NCBI GenBank assembly: GCA_004292595.1
Contig: RDXM01000104.1
Coordinates: 1 to 40,048, forward strand
Length of the DNA: 40,048 bases
Direction: 5' to 3'
From: Candidatus Kapaibacterium sp.
GTDB lineage: Bacteria > Bacteroidota > Ignavibacteria > Kapaibacteriales > UBA4661
A model generated the notes under the pieces. That model had not been told where the DNA came from and ran no database searches. It saw only the letters and a list, made by a program, of their open reading frames with translations. Positions 33,381-40,048 of the stretch are shown one piece after another. The position numbers were made by a program, and so were the translations under genes. Numbering within the stretch: position 1 is the first letter of the stretch; the number at the start of each line of letters is the position of its first letter.

Positions 33381-36300
33381 ATGCTGGAAAATATTCTCCG
33401 TTTTGCTCTTCGCCAACGCTACGTTGTGCTTGCAGTGGCGTTTCTCATGGCACTTGTTGGCGCGTGGGCGTGGACGATTTTGCCGATTGTCGCTTATCCC
33501 GACGTGGCGGATACGGAAGTTGCGATTATCACCAAATTCAATGGTCGTCCGGCGGAGGAAGTCGAGCAGCAAATCACGATTCCCGTTGAACGCGCTCTGA
33601 ATGCTGTACCCCGCGTGGTTTCTCGTCGCTCGCGGACAATGTTTGGCTTGTCGGTTGTGCGATTGACCTTCCAAGAAGGCACGGATGACTATTTTGCGCG
33701 GCAGCAAGTGTTGGAAAAATTGAAAGAAGCGGAACTCCCCGAAGGCTCGGAAACAAGTCTGGGACCGCTTTCTACGCCAGTGGGCGAGATTTTACGCTAC
33801 GTGGTGGAATCCACAACAGGAACGCACTCAGCAAGCGAACTCCGCGAACTGCACGACTGGGTGATTACGCCGAAACTCCTGCAAGCAAGCGGTGTTGCGG
33901 ACATTGTGAATTTTGGCGGCATCGTGAAGCAATTCAACGTCATCATCAATCCCACGCAACTTGAGCGATACCGCCTCACGATTCAGCAGCTTTCCGATGC
34001 CATTCAAGCAAATAACGAAAGTACGGGCGGGAATATCATCCAATTTGGCGCGTCGCAGCTTGCCATTCGTAGCGTTGGGCGCATCACGCGGCGCGAGGAC
34101 ATTGAGAAAATCGTGGTTTCCACGCAAAATGGCGTTCCAATTTTCGTGCGCGATGTTGCCAGCGTCGAGCTTGGTTCGCTCGCGCCGAGCGGCGTTCTGG
34201 GCTACACGGACAAACGCCGTCGCACAAGCGAAGACGACGTTATTGACGTGGATAACGGCGTGGAAGGCATAGTGCTGATGCGACGCGGCGAGATTCCAAG
34301 CGATGTTCTGGTGTCGGTGAAAGAAAAAATTGAAGAATTAAACAATGGTAAGCTCCCCAAAGGCGTAAAAATTATCATCATGTACGACCGCAAAGACCTC
34401 GTAGATTCTACGCTGGAGACCGTTGCACATACACTGTTTGAAGGCGTTTCGATTGTGATGATTGTGCTGATTTTCTTTCTCGGCAACGTCCGCGCTGCTA
34501 TTTCCGTTGCAATGACCATCCCGCTCTCGCTGCTCTTTGCTTTTATCGTGATGAATTTTACGGGCATTCCCGCAAATCTTTTGTCGCTCGGCGCAATAGA
34601 TTTTGGCATTATCGTAGATTCTGCGGTGGTGATGGTGGAAGCAATCATGCGGCATCTGGGGCATACGAGCGAAGAGGAGCGGCGCAAAGGCGTGAAAAAG
34701 TTTATTTTCAATGCTGCAAGCGAGGTGCAACGCCAGATTGTGTTCGCCGTTATCATCATCATTTGCGCGTATTTGCCGCTTTTTACCTTGCAGCGCGTCG
34801 AGGGAAAACTCTTCTCGCCGATGGCGTACACGCTTTCCTACGCGATTGGCGGCTCGCTCTTGCTCGCGCTAACGATTGTTCCTGTACTGTGTTCGTTTTT
34901 GCTGGCGAAAAATTTTAGCGAATGGCACAATCCCATCGTTGCGGGCTTGCAAAAGCTCTATCGCCGCTCGGTGATGCTGTCGGTGCGCCGTCCGCTTCCC
35001 TTTGTTGGTGGCGCACTCGCGCTAATCGTTGGAGCAATATTGCTTGCAGGGCGCGTGGGAACGGAGTTTTTGCCAGAATTGGACGAAGGCGGTTTCAACA
35101 TTCGTTGCGTACTGCCCTCCGGCGTGGCACTCAGCGTAGCGCGAGAATATCCGAAAATTATCCGCGAAGAAATTGCCTCATTTGAAGAAGTAAAACTGCT
35201 CCTCTCCCAGCACGGACGCAACGACGACGGCACCGACCCCTTTGGTCCGAACCGCATAGAAACGCTTGTGCAGCTTACGCCCTACTCATCGTGGAAATCG
35301 GGGAAAACCAAGCGCGAATTGCTGAAGGAAATCAAAAGCCGCTTAGAAGCTCGCTTGCCGGGCGCGATGTTCAGTTTTTCGCAGCCCATTTTGGACAACG
35401 TAACCGAAGCCGTCACTGGCTCTGCTGCTGACTTGGCGGTGATTGTCGGCGGCGATGATATTCCTAAAATGCGCGGCGTAGCGGATAGCATTTTGACGAT
35501 TATTCGCGGTGTGCAGGGCGCGTCGGAAAGCGGGATTGAGCAGGAAGGACCGCAAACGCAGCTTGTGGTGCAGATTGACCGCGAAGCCGCCGCGCGGTAC
35601 GGCATCAATGTTCGTGATGTTGATGCAACGATTGAACTCGCCATTGCGGGCAAGCAAATAACGCAGTTGTACGAGGGAGAACGCCGTTTTGGTGTGGCTC
35701 TACGCTATACGCAGCAAGAACGCTCCACGCCCGAAAACATAGCAAATATGCTGATTCTAACCGAGTCGGGCATGAAAATTCCGATGAATCAAGTAGCAAA
35801 CGTGCAGCTTTTGGACGGGCAAACAATTATCGCACGGCAAGATGGGCGGCGGCAAATGATTGTGCGCACCAACATCCGCGAGCGCGACCAAGGTTCGTAT
35901 GTTGCAGAAGCGCAGAAAAACCTAGCACTGGCGCGGGCGGACAAGCGTTTGGTGCTGCCAGAAAAATACACGATTGATTGGGGCGGACAATTTGAAAATC
36001 TCACCCGCGCGAAAAATCGCCTTGTGGTGGTGATTCCAATTACCCTCATCATCATCTTTTTCGTGCTGTATCTGCTCTTCGACAACAGCCCAAAATACGC
36101 GGGAATTGTGATGATGAACGTTCCGTTTGCGCTTGTTGGCGGCATTACTGCACTGTGGCTGCGGCATATCAACATCAGCGTTTCGTCGGGTGTGGGCTTT
36201 GTGTCGCTCTTTGGCGTGGCGGTGATGTCGGGCGTGTTGCTGATTAGCTACATCAATTCGCTCCGCTTTGAAAAAATGATGTGTTTGCGCCGCGCCGTGA

Positions 36301-36563
36301 TAGAAGGCGCAGTTACGCAGTTTCGCCCAATTATGATGATGATGTCCGTCGCGCTCATAGGGCTGATTCCCGCCGCGCTCGCCACCGGCATTGGCTCTGA
36401 CGTGCAGCGTCCCCTCGCAACCGTGATTGTGGGCGGCTTGATTTCAGCACTCATTCTGACCTTGCTTGTCATGCCCGTCATGTATTACCTCATTGAAGCT
36501 CGCAGCGTACGCAAGCGTCAGCAGCTTCAACGCAAGCAAGCATCAGGTGTTCAGGCTGAGTAA
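33381..36563 (+). CDS. czcA: Heavy-metal RND efflux pump (CzcA class)
   Basis: 1060-residue proton-driven inner-membrane pump of the HME-RND family, exporting divalent or monovalent metal ions through the CzcCBA-type tripartite complex. Twelve membrane helices in two repeats with two large periplasmic loops. The proton relay in helix 4 is complete: D407, D413 and E420 in DFGIIVDSAVVMVE, with the same 6- and 7-residue spacing as CzcA D402/D408/E415. ATG 33381 begins the conserved MLENILRFALRQRYVV terminus; longer frames start in the palindromic repeat. D-D-E argues for the Zn/Co/Cd/Ni type over the Cu/Ag type, but the metal cannot be fixed from this alone. Confidence 0.92.
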   Translation: MLENILRFALRQRYVVLAVAFLMALVGAWAWTILPIVAYPDVADTEVAIITKFNGRPAEEVEQQITIPVERALNAVPRVVSRRSRTMFGLSVVRLTFQEGTDDYFARQQVLEKLKEAELPEGSETSLGPLSTPVGEILRYVVESTTGTHSASELRELHDWVITPKLLQASGVADIVNFGGIVKQFNVIINPTQLERYRLTIQQLSDAIQANNESTGGNIIQFGASQLAIRSVGRITRREDIEKIVVSTQNGVPIFVRDVASVELGSLAPSGVLGYTDKRRRTSEDDVIDVDNGVEGIVLMRRGEIPSDVLVSVKEKIEELNNGKLPKGVKIIIMYDRKDLVDSTLETVAHTLFEGVSIVMIVLIFFLGNVRAAISVAMTIPLSLLFAFIVMNFTGIPANLLSLGAIDFGIIVDSAVVMVEAIMRHLGHTSEEERRKGVKKFIFNAASEVQRQIVFAVIIIICAYLPLFTLQRVEGKLFSPMAYTLSYAIGGSLLLALTIVPVLCSFLLAKNFSEWHNPIVAGLQKLYRRSVMLSVRRPLPFVGGALALIVGAILLAGRVGTEFLPELDEGGFNIRCVLPSGVALSVAREYPKIIREEIASFEEVKLLLSQHGRNDDGTDPFGPNRIETLVQLTPYSSWKSGKTKRELLKEIKSRLEARLPGAMFSFSQPILDNVTEAVTGSAADLAVIVGGDDIPKMRGVADSILTIIRGVQGASESGIEQEGPQTQLVVQIDREAAARYGINVRDVDATIELAIAGKQITQLYEGERRFGVALRYTQQERSTPENIANMLILTESGMKIPMNQVANVQLLDGQTIIARQDGRRQMIVRTNIRERDQGSYVAEAQKNLALARADKRLVLPEKYTIDWGGQFENLTRAKNRLVVVIPITLIIIFFVLYLLFDNSPKYAGIVMMNVPFALVGGITALWLRHINISVSSGVGFVSLFGVAVMSGVLLISYINSLRFEKMMCLRRAVIEGAVTQFRPIMMMMSVALIGLIPAALATGIGSDVQRPLATVIVGGLISALILTLLVMPVMYYLIEARSVRKRQQLQRKQASGVQAE

Positions 36564-36617
36564 ATTTTTCAATACTTTCATTCACTTCACATTGCCCAAC
36601 GTATGCGCCTTCACCCA

Positions 36618-36902
36618 ATGAAAAACATTGTCATCATTGCAGAGCAATCTCTGCAAGCGAGTGTTCTTGCCACGTTGGACGACTTGGATGTTCAGCATTT
36701 CACGATATTTGAAGTTCTGGGCAAAGGCGAACATACGTCGCCCGAAACAGCGTACAGCAAGAATATCCGCATAGAATCTATTGTTTCAGCCCATTTGATG
36801 GATGAAATTTTGGAGCGTTTTCAAAGGGAGCATTTTGGCAATAAAGCTATTATTATTTTCGTTCAGGACGTAGAAGTGGTGCGGCATCAGAAGTTTTTGT
36901 AG
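36618..36902 (+). CDS. PII-like protein of the RND operon
   Basis: 94-residue protein with the ferredoxin-like pattern of PII-like proteins found behind CusA/CzcA genes: MKNIVIIAEQSLQASVLATLDDL (strand 1 and helix 1, shown in part), a GKGEHTS loop, and AIIIFVQDVEVV as the last strand. It lacks a clear T-loop uridylylation or ATP-binding signature, so it is not a standard GlnB. It ends the efflux operon, 54 bases after the pump gene, and may sense metal, nucleotide or transport state. ATG 36618 is preferred over ATG 36603 by alignment to the usual start. A role with dabAB/sulP is possible because PII-like proteins also accompany carbon transporters. Confidence 0.7.
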   Translation: MKNIVIIAEQSLQASVLATLDDLDVQHFTIFEVLGKGEHTSPETAYSKNIRIESIVSAHLMDEILERFQREHFGNKAIIIFVQDVEVVRHQKFL

Positions 36903-36912
36903 GCGAAAGGGG

Positions 36913-36938
36913 GCGCAGACAGGAGCGTTACGCGCTAC
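36913..36938. repeat. REP-like single arm after the PII-like gene
   Basis: GCGCAGACAGGAGCGTTACGC followed by GCTAC resembles the right half of the element at 36967-37040. It begins 10 bases after the stop codon of the PII-like gene. Confidence 0.55.
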
Positions 36939-36966
36939 AAAGGAAGAGAAAATTTTAGGGGGCTTC

Positions 36967-37040
36967 GGTAGTGCAGACACTCTTGTCTGCACCTCCTCAA
37001 AGCCGCATCAATACTCGCAGACAGGAGTGTTTGCGCTACC
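36967..37040. repeat. REP-like paired element (74 bp)
   Basis: GGTAG and CTACC at the outer ends, left hairpin GTGCAGACACTCTTGTCTGCAC, right arm CGCAGACAGGAGTGTTTGCG (both described by their cores CAGACA/TGTCTG). Same plan as the 78-bp elements around sulP. It lies between the converging ends of the PII-like gene and the histidine kinase. Confidence 0.75.
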
Positions 37041-37058
37041 AAACAATCAAACGTGATT

Positions 37059-38477
37059 TCAACCAATTGGCAAGCACACCCGAAACGCCGTTCTACCAGC
37101 GCGAGACTCTACTTTTATATCGCCATTGTGCTGCTTAATGATATTCTGAACCGTGTGCAAGCCAAGCCCCGTGCCTTTTCCCATCGGTTTGGTGGTGAAA
37201 AATGGGTCGAAAATATTCGGCAATGCATCTTCAGGAATGCCCGTGCCATTGTCAATGATAAACACCTCAATAAAATCCTCTTTGTACCGCCGCGAGACCA
37301 GTTCCAGCGTGGGTTCTGGCACACCTTCCAGTGCGTCTATCGCATTATCCAGCAAGTTCGTCCAAACTTGATTCAATTCTCCAACAAAAATTTTCACTTC
37401 AGGCAAGCTGTAATCAAGATTCTTCACAACTTTGATGTTCGTTTTTTTGATTTTATGCCCCAAAATCAGGAACGTATTTTTTATGCCCTGATGAATGTCC
37501 GTCCGCTCCATTTCTGCGGCGCGGTCGAGATGAGAATACGATTTTACCGCGCTCACAATCTCGTGGATGCGCTTCGAGGCTTCGCCAATTTCCTGCACAT
37601 AGCGTTCTGTGGTGAGGACGTTATCAAGCCATTGCAAGACCGTGAAAAAATTCTCCTCGCCAATTTGTTCATATACAAATTCCAAATCTGCAATGCCCAA
37701 ACCGTAATCAACAAAATTGCCTGTGATGTGATAGCCGTCATCTACGTTATGGTATTCCAACCATGATAAAAGCTCATCTTCCGCGTCGGCACGCTCTAAA
37801 CTCGTCATGGTGTCTTGTATTCCCGCTTGTGCTTTTTGGAAAACGAGATTATTGCAGACATCAACGGCATCAACGTCCAGTTGCAGCATCATTACTCGCT
37901 TGAAGCGGTCTGGCGTATTGGAAAGATGCTTTTTGAATTCCGCCGCCGAGCGCACAATCGCTGCCGATGGATTGTTCAATTCATGCGCCAATCCCGCCGA
38001 AACCCGCCCCAATGCTGCCATTTTATCGGTTTGTTGCTGCCGCTCAGTCAAAGTGCGGACGCGCGTGGACATCACGTGGACGAGTGCTTCGGTCAGTTCG
38101 TAACATTCGGCAACCATTTTGCGAAAATTATTTTTATGCAGAAATAAAATGCTGACTGCTTCCTGTACAAGCCCGTAACCAGCTGCTTTTGCAGTGCGTG
38201 AAAACGGCAACGTCCCGCTAATATTCCCCGCTCTCAATTCCAACAATTCCCGAAATTGTCCATTTTGTTCAAGGCGAATACTCAGCACACCATTCAGCAC
38301 GATGTACATTTCATCAATCGCATCGCCTTTTTTGAACGTATGCTCACCAAGCTCGTAATGGCGAACTTCGCTGTGATTGATAAGCCAACACAACTGCTCT
38401 TCTGGCACATTTTTGAGGTCGGGAAGCGTTTTTAACTGCGCGGCAAGAGCCGTTGCAAATGGAACAGTAGTATTCAT
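37059..38477 (-). CDS. Soluble histidine kinase with cyclic-nucleotide-binding domain
   Basis: 472-residue cytoplasmic sensor kinase with no membrane segment. Residues ~10-135 form a cNMP-binding (CRP-type) domain with [16 protein letters not shown] and the phosphate-cassette-like [13 protein letters not shown] short helical linker ([22 protein letters not shown]) leads to the phospho-acceptor H165 in AHELNNP, then a HATPase with an N box ([15 protein letters not shown]) and G boxes ([22 protein letters not shown]). No response regulator is in the window, so it is an orphan. ATG 38477 begins the folded domain; a longer frame upstream runs into a repeat and the next gene. The ligand need not be cAMP. 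Confidence 0.88.
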   Translation of the reverse strand: MNTTVPFATALAAQLKTLPDLKNVPEEQLCWLINHSEVRHYELGEHTFKKGDAIDEMYIVLNGVLSIRLEQNGQFRELLELRAGNISGTLPFSRTAKAAGYGLVQEAVSILFLHKNNFRKMVAECYELTEALVHVMSTRVRTLTERQQQTDKMAALGRVSAGLAHELNNPSAAIVRSAAEFKKHLSNTPDRFKRVMMLQLDVDAVDVCNNLVFQKAQAGIQDTMTSLERADAEDELLSWLEYHNVDDGYHITGNFVDYGLGIADLEFVYEQIGEENFFTVLQWLDNVLTTERYVQEIGEASKRIHEIVSAVKSYSHLDRAAEMERTDIHQGIKNTFLILGHKIKKTNIKVVKNLDYSLPEVKIFVGELNQVWTNLLDNAIDALEGVPEPTLELVSRRYKEDFIEVFIIDNGTGIPEDALPNIFDPFFTTKPMGKGTGLGLHTVQNIIKQHNGDIKVESRAGRTAFRVCLPIG

Positions 38478-38557
38478 GGTGCTTGTAAGACTTTTTGGGG
38501 AAAAATTTAGCTTTGAAAAGGAATAAGGTTGTGGACGTACAAAGATAAAACCAAACC

Positions 38558-38612
38558 CTTCGACAAGCCCAGGGTGAAGAGCGCATAAAAACTCATTCTG
38601 AGCTTGTCGAAG
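38558..38612. repeat. CTTCGACAA-type palindromic repeat, copy 2
   Basis: CTTCGACAAGCCCAGGGTGA and TCATTCTGAGCTTGTCGAAG form a long imperfect hairpin. Same family as 20232-20286. It lies between the glycosylase stop (38644) and the kinase start (38477). Confidence 0.7.
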
Positions 38613-38643
38613 CATCTTGAACACATGACTGTCCATACCCTTA

Positions 38644-39342
38644 TTATCCAATACTCGGTTCATTGTCCAACGACCGCCACAAATACCACGAAGCCACGCT
38701 GCGATACGGCTTCCACGCCTCTGCAAGCTCCAGCATAATTGCACGTTTCGGCATTTCGGGCATATTGTACAACAGCATCATTGCTTTGCGCAAGCCATAG
38801 TCGTCGGTTGCCATCACGTCCAAACGGTTCAGCGAAAAAATCAGAAACATTTCTGCCGTCCACCTGCCAATTCCCTTCACTTGTGTCAGTGTTTTGATAA
38901 GCTCTTCATCCTCCAACGCCACGAGTTTTTTGGGTTTCAGCGTCTTATCGTGGAATTTTTCTGCCAAATCTTTCAAGTATTTCACCTTGGAACTCGAACA
39001 ACCAACCGCCCGCACGATTTCATCTGGCAAGACCAATAATAATGCGGGTTCTGGCTTTTCTTTGGGGAATAGTGCCACAAATCGCTTCATAATTGCCGCC
39101 GCCGCTTTGACCGATATTTGCTGAGAAATAATCGAATCGCAGAGCACAAAAAACGCATCTGCCTGAGGTTTTAAGCGGCATTCGCCGTGCTTGCGGATGA
39201 GTTCTTTCATCACAGGGTCGGCTTTTGCTAGGTGTTCTTCAGCTTTGGAGAATGCTTCCTTGAGCGTGAGTTTTGATGCGGTCTTGGGGGCTTTTTTTAC
39301 AGTTTCTTTTTTCGCGGTTTCTTTTTGGGTCGTTTCTTTCAC
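38644..39342 (-). CDS. DNA-3-methyladenine glycosylase II (HhH-GPD, AlkA type)
   Basis: 232-residue base-excision-repair glycosylase removing alkylated bases. A Lys/Thr-rich tail (~1-25) precedes the HhH-GPD domain: SIISQQISVKAA (~70-81), the helix-hairpin-helix TQVKGIGRWTAEMFLIF (~153-169) and the catalytic Asp181 in DVMATDDYGLRKAM. It lacks the N-terminal TBP-like domain of E. coli AlkA, as short bacterial members do. The start codon is GTG at 39342; the repetitive basic tail (ETTQKETAKKETVKK) looks low-complexity but is common in this family. It follows the DUF2141 gene after 30 bases. Confidence 0.9.
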   Translation of the reverse strand: MKETTQKETAKKETVKKAPKTASKLTLKEAFSKAEEHLAKADPVMKELIRKHGECRLKPQADAFFVLCDSIISQQISVKAAAAIMKRFVALFPKEKPEPALLLVLPDEIVRAVGCSSSKVKYLKDLAEKFHDKTLKPKKLVALEDEELIKTLTQVKGIGRWTAEMFLIFSLNRLDVMATDDYGLRKAMMLLYNMPEMPKRAIMLELAEAWKPYRSVASWYLWRSLDNEPSIG

Positions 39343-39372
39343 GGTTTTCCCACTTCCAGGTGATGGTGAATG

Positions 39373-39855
39373 TTATTTTACCTCAACAATATAGGTTTTA
39401 TGCGGCTCATTGAAAAACGTTTTTGCTTTGTCAAAGCTGGGAGGTCCGATAAGTCCTCGTGCGCCGTTGGAAAAGCCGTAGCGTTCGGTTGGTCCGAAGA
39501 TGCTCAAATCCAGCTTTTCGTTTGCATTTTCATCGTGAAAAACCGAAACAGCGTAAAAGCCAAAAGGAACGTTGTGAAAATCGAATACCGATTCATGGTG
39601 TTGGATGCTCGCTGTTCCGCCAAAAGCAGGTTTCTCACTGAGAAAATCATTTCGCTCGTTATACAGCGCAACCCTCATCACACCTGCGTTAGACGGCATT
39701 CCGCGCATTTTGATTGAAATTGTGCCAGTGCTTGACCCTCCTGTGTGGACGGGAATTCCTTGCGAAAATCCTTGCAACGGCACAAGGATAAAGAGAGCAC
39801 AGAAGTAACATAAATACAGGTCTTGAAGCGATTTTTTTTGTAGAAGATGTAGCAT
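39373..39855 (-). CDS. DUF2141 family exported protein
   Basis: 160-residue exported protein of the DUF2141 family (unknown function, frequent in Bacteroidota). Signal peptide ~12-33 (cleavage after GFSQ). The domain shows the family's beta-sandwich markers: GVMRVALYNERNDFLS, then FHNVPFGFYAVSVFHDENANEKLDLSIFGPTERYGFSN (described by its FGFYAVSVFHDEN core) and a terminal IVEVK strand. Upstream of the DNA glycosylase in a probable two-gene operon. A 9-bp inverted repeat lies just upstream. Confidence 0.85.
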   Translation of the reverse strand: MLHLLQKKSLQDLYLCYFCALFILVPLQGFSQGIPVHTGGSSTGTISIKMRGMPSNAGVMRVALYNERNDFLSEKPAFGGTASIQHHESVFDFHNVPFGFYAVSVFHDENANEKLDLSIFGPTERYGFSNGARGLIGPPSFDKAKTFFNEPHKTYIVEVK

Positions 39856-39883
39856 ACGTTGGAGATTTTTTTCGAGAATATTT

Positions 39884-39907
39884 CTCTTGACATACTGTTG
39901 TCAAGAG
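39884..39907 (-). promoter_or_regulatory. Possible operator upstream of the DUF2141 gene
   Basis: CTCTTGACA (39884-39892) and TGTCAAGAG (39899-39907): perfect 9-bp arms with a 6-base spacer, 29 bases before the ATG at 39855. A TTGACA is contained on each strand. It fits a dimeric repressor or activator site. No T-run follows. Confidence 0.4.
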
Positions 39908-39952
39908 CATTGTCCGAATTTTGTAAGGGGTGATACCTCAAACACCAGCCTA

Positions 39953-40045
39953 ATACCGTTTTGACTGTATTTTGAATACTTTGATTTGAGCAAGGCAGCA
40001 TGCTGCCTTGTTTCGGAGAATTGAAACTATTCATTTTACAATCGA
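39953..40045 (-). repeat. Right copy of 93-bp inverted end repeat
   Basis: Exact reverse complement of 1-93, including the 20-bp palindrome. Three further bases follow it before the window ends. It lies about 45 bases upstream of the inverted repeat in front of the DUF2141 gene and interrupts no visible gene on this side. Confidence 0.9.
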
Positions 40046-40048
40046 AAC

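Noticed and set aside
37053-37766. Long plus-strand reading frame opposite the cNMP-domain kinase
   Set aside because: It is antisense to clear kinase domains and has no family features; it is a shadow frame.
1-40048. Closed circular molecule suggested by matching ends
   Set aside because: The end repeats are inverted, not direct, so they cannot be a simple circular overlap.

Overview
The window looks like chromosomal DNA from a member of the Bacteroidota/Chlorobiota (FCB) group. Three things point there. Several genes are preceded by the Bacteroidota-type promoter (a -33 TTG, about 17-19 bases, then TAnnTTTG). It carries long MacB/FtsX-type permeases and a sensor kinase with a two-component-regulator propeller, both typical of that group. 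Shine-Dalgarno sequences are weak or absent. The exact lineage cannot be fixed from sequence reading alone. No rRNA, tRNA, CRISPR array or transposase gene was seen.

Left part (1-21.6 kb): a propeller-type sensor histidine kinase that has lost its 5' end is followed by a minus-strand array of five paralogous ABC permeases of about 800 residues (3540-18792). No ATPase subunit lies in the window. Short plus-strand genes sit between the permeases: a HEPN/MNT nucleotidyltransferase pair and two related Uma2-like proteins. Each is driven from a nearly identical stretch of about 50 bases beginning at the start codon of permease 1, 2 or 4, so a permease/promoter/cargo module seems to have been duplicated and its cargo swapped. 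Two beta-lactamase-fold serine hydrolases (one with degenerate motifs), a two-lobed retropepsin-like protease and a MarR regulator follow on the minus strand. The MarR gene has a palindrome lying exactly inside its own promoter.

Middle (21.9-30.5 kb): a small lipoprotein; an isoprenylcysteine-methyltransferase-like membrane protein; a 103-residue membrane protein; a His/Glu-rich exported protein; then dabA-dabB, the energy-coupled inorganic-carbon uptake system with its zinc ligands visible, and a SulP anion transporter. Together DabAB and SulP look like a dissolved-inorganic-carbon accumulation locus. An inverted pair of 78-bp near-palindromes brackets sulP.

Right part (30.8-40 kb): a CzcCBA-type heavy-metal RND efflux operon (outer membrane factor, an adaptor that seems to lack its lipoyl domain, a pump with the D-D-E proton relay) ending in a PII-like protein, with a palindromic repeat in almost every gap. 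On the minus strand follow a soluble cyclic-nucleotide-domain histidine kinase, an AlkA-type DNA glycosylase and a DUF2141 protein. The two window ends carry a perfect 93-bp inverted repeat, each copy containing a 20-bp perfect palindrome. It is probably a dispersed repeat at which assembly stopped, though a real junction is possible.
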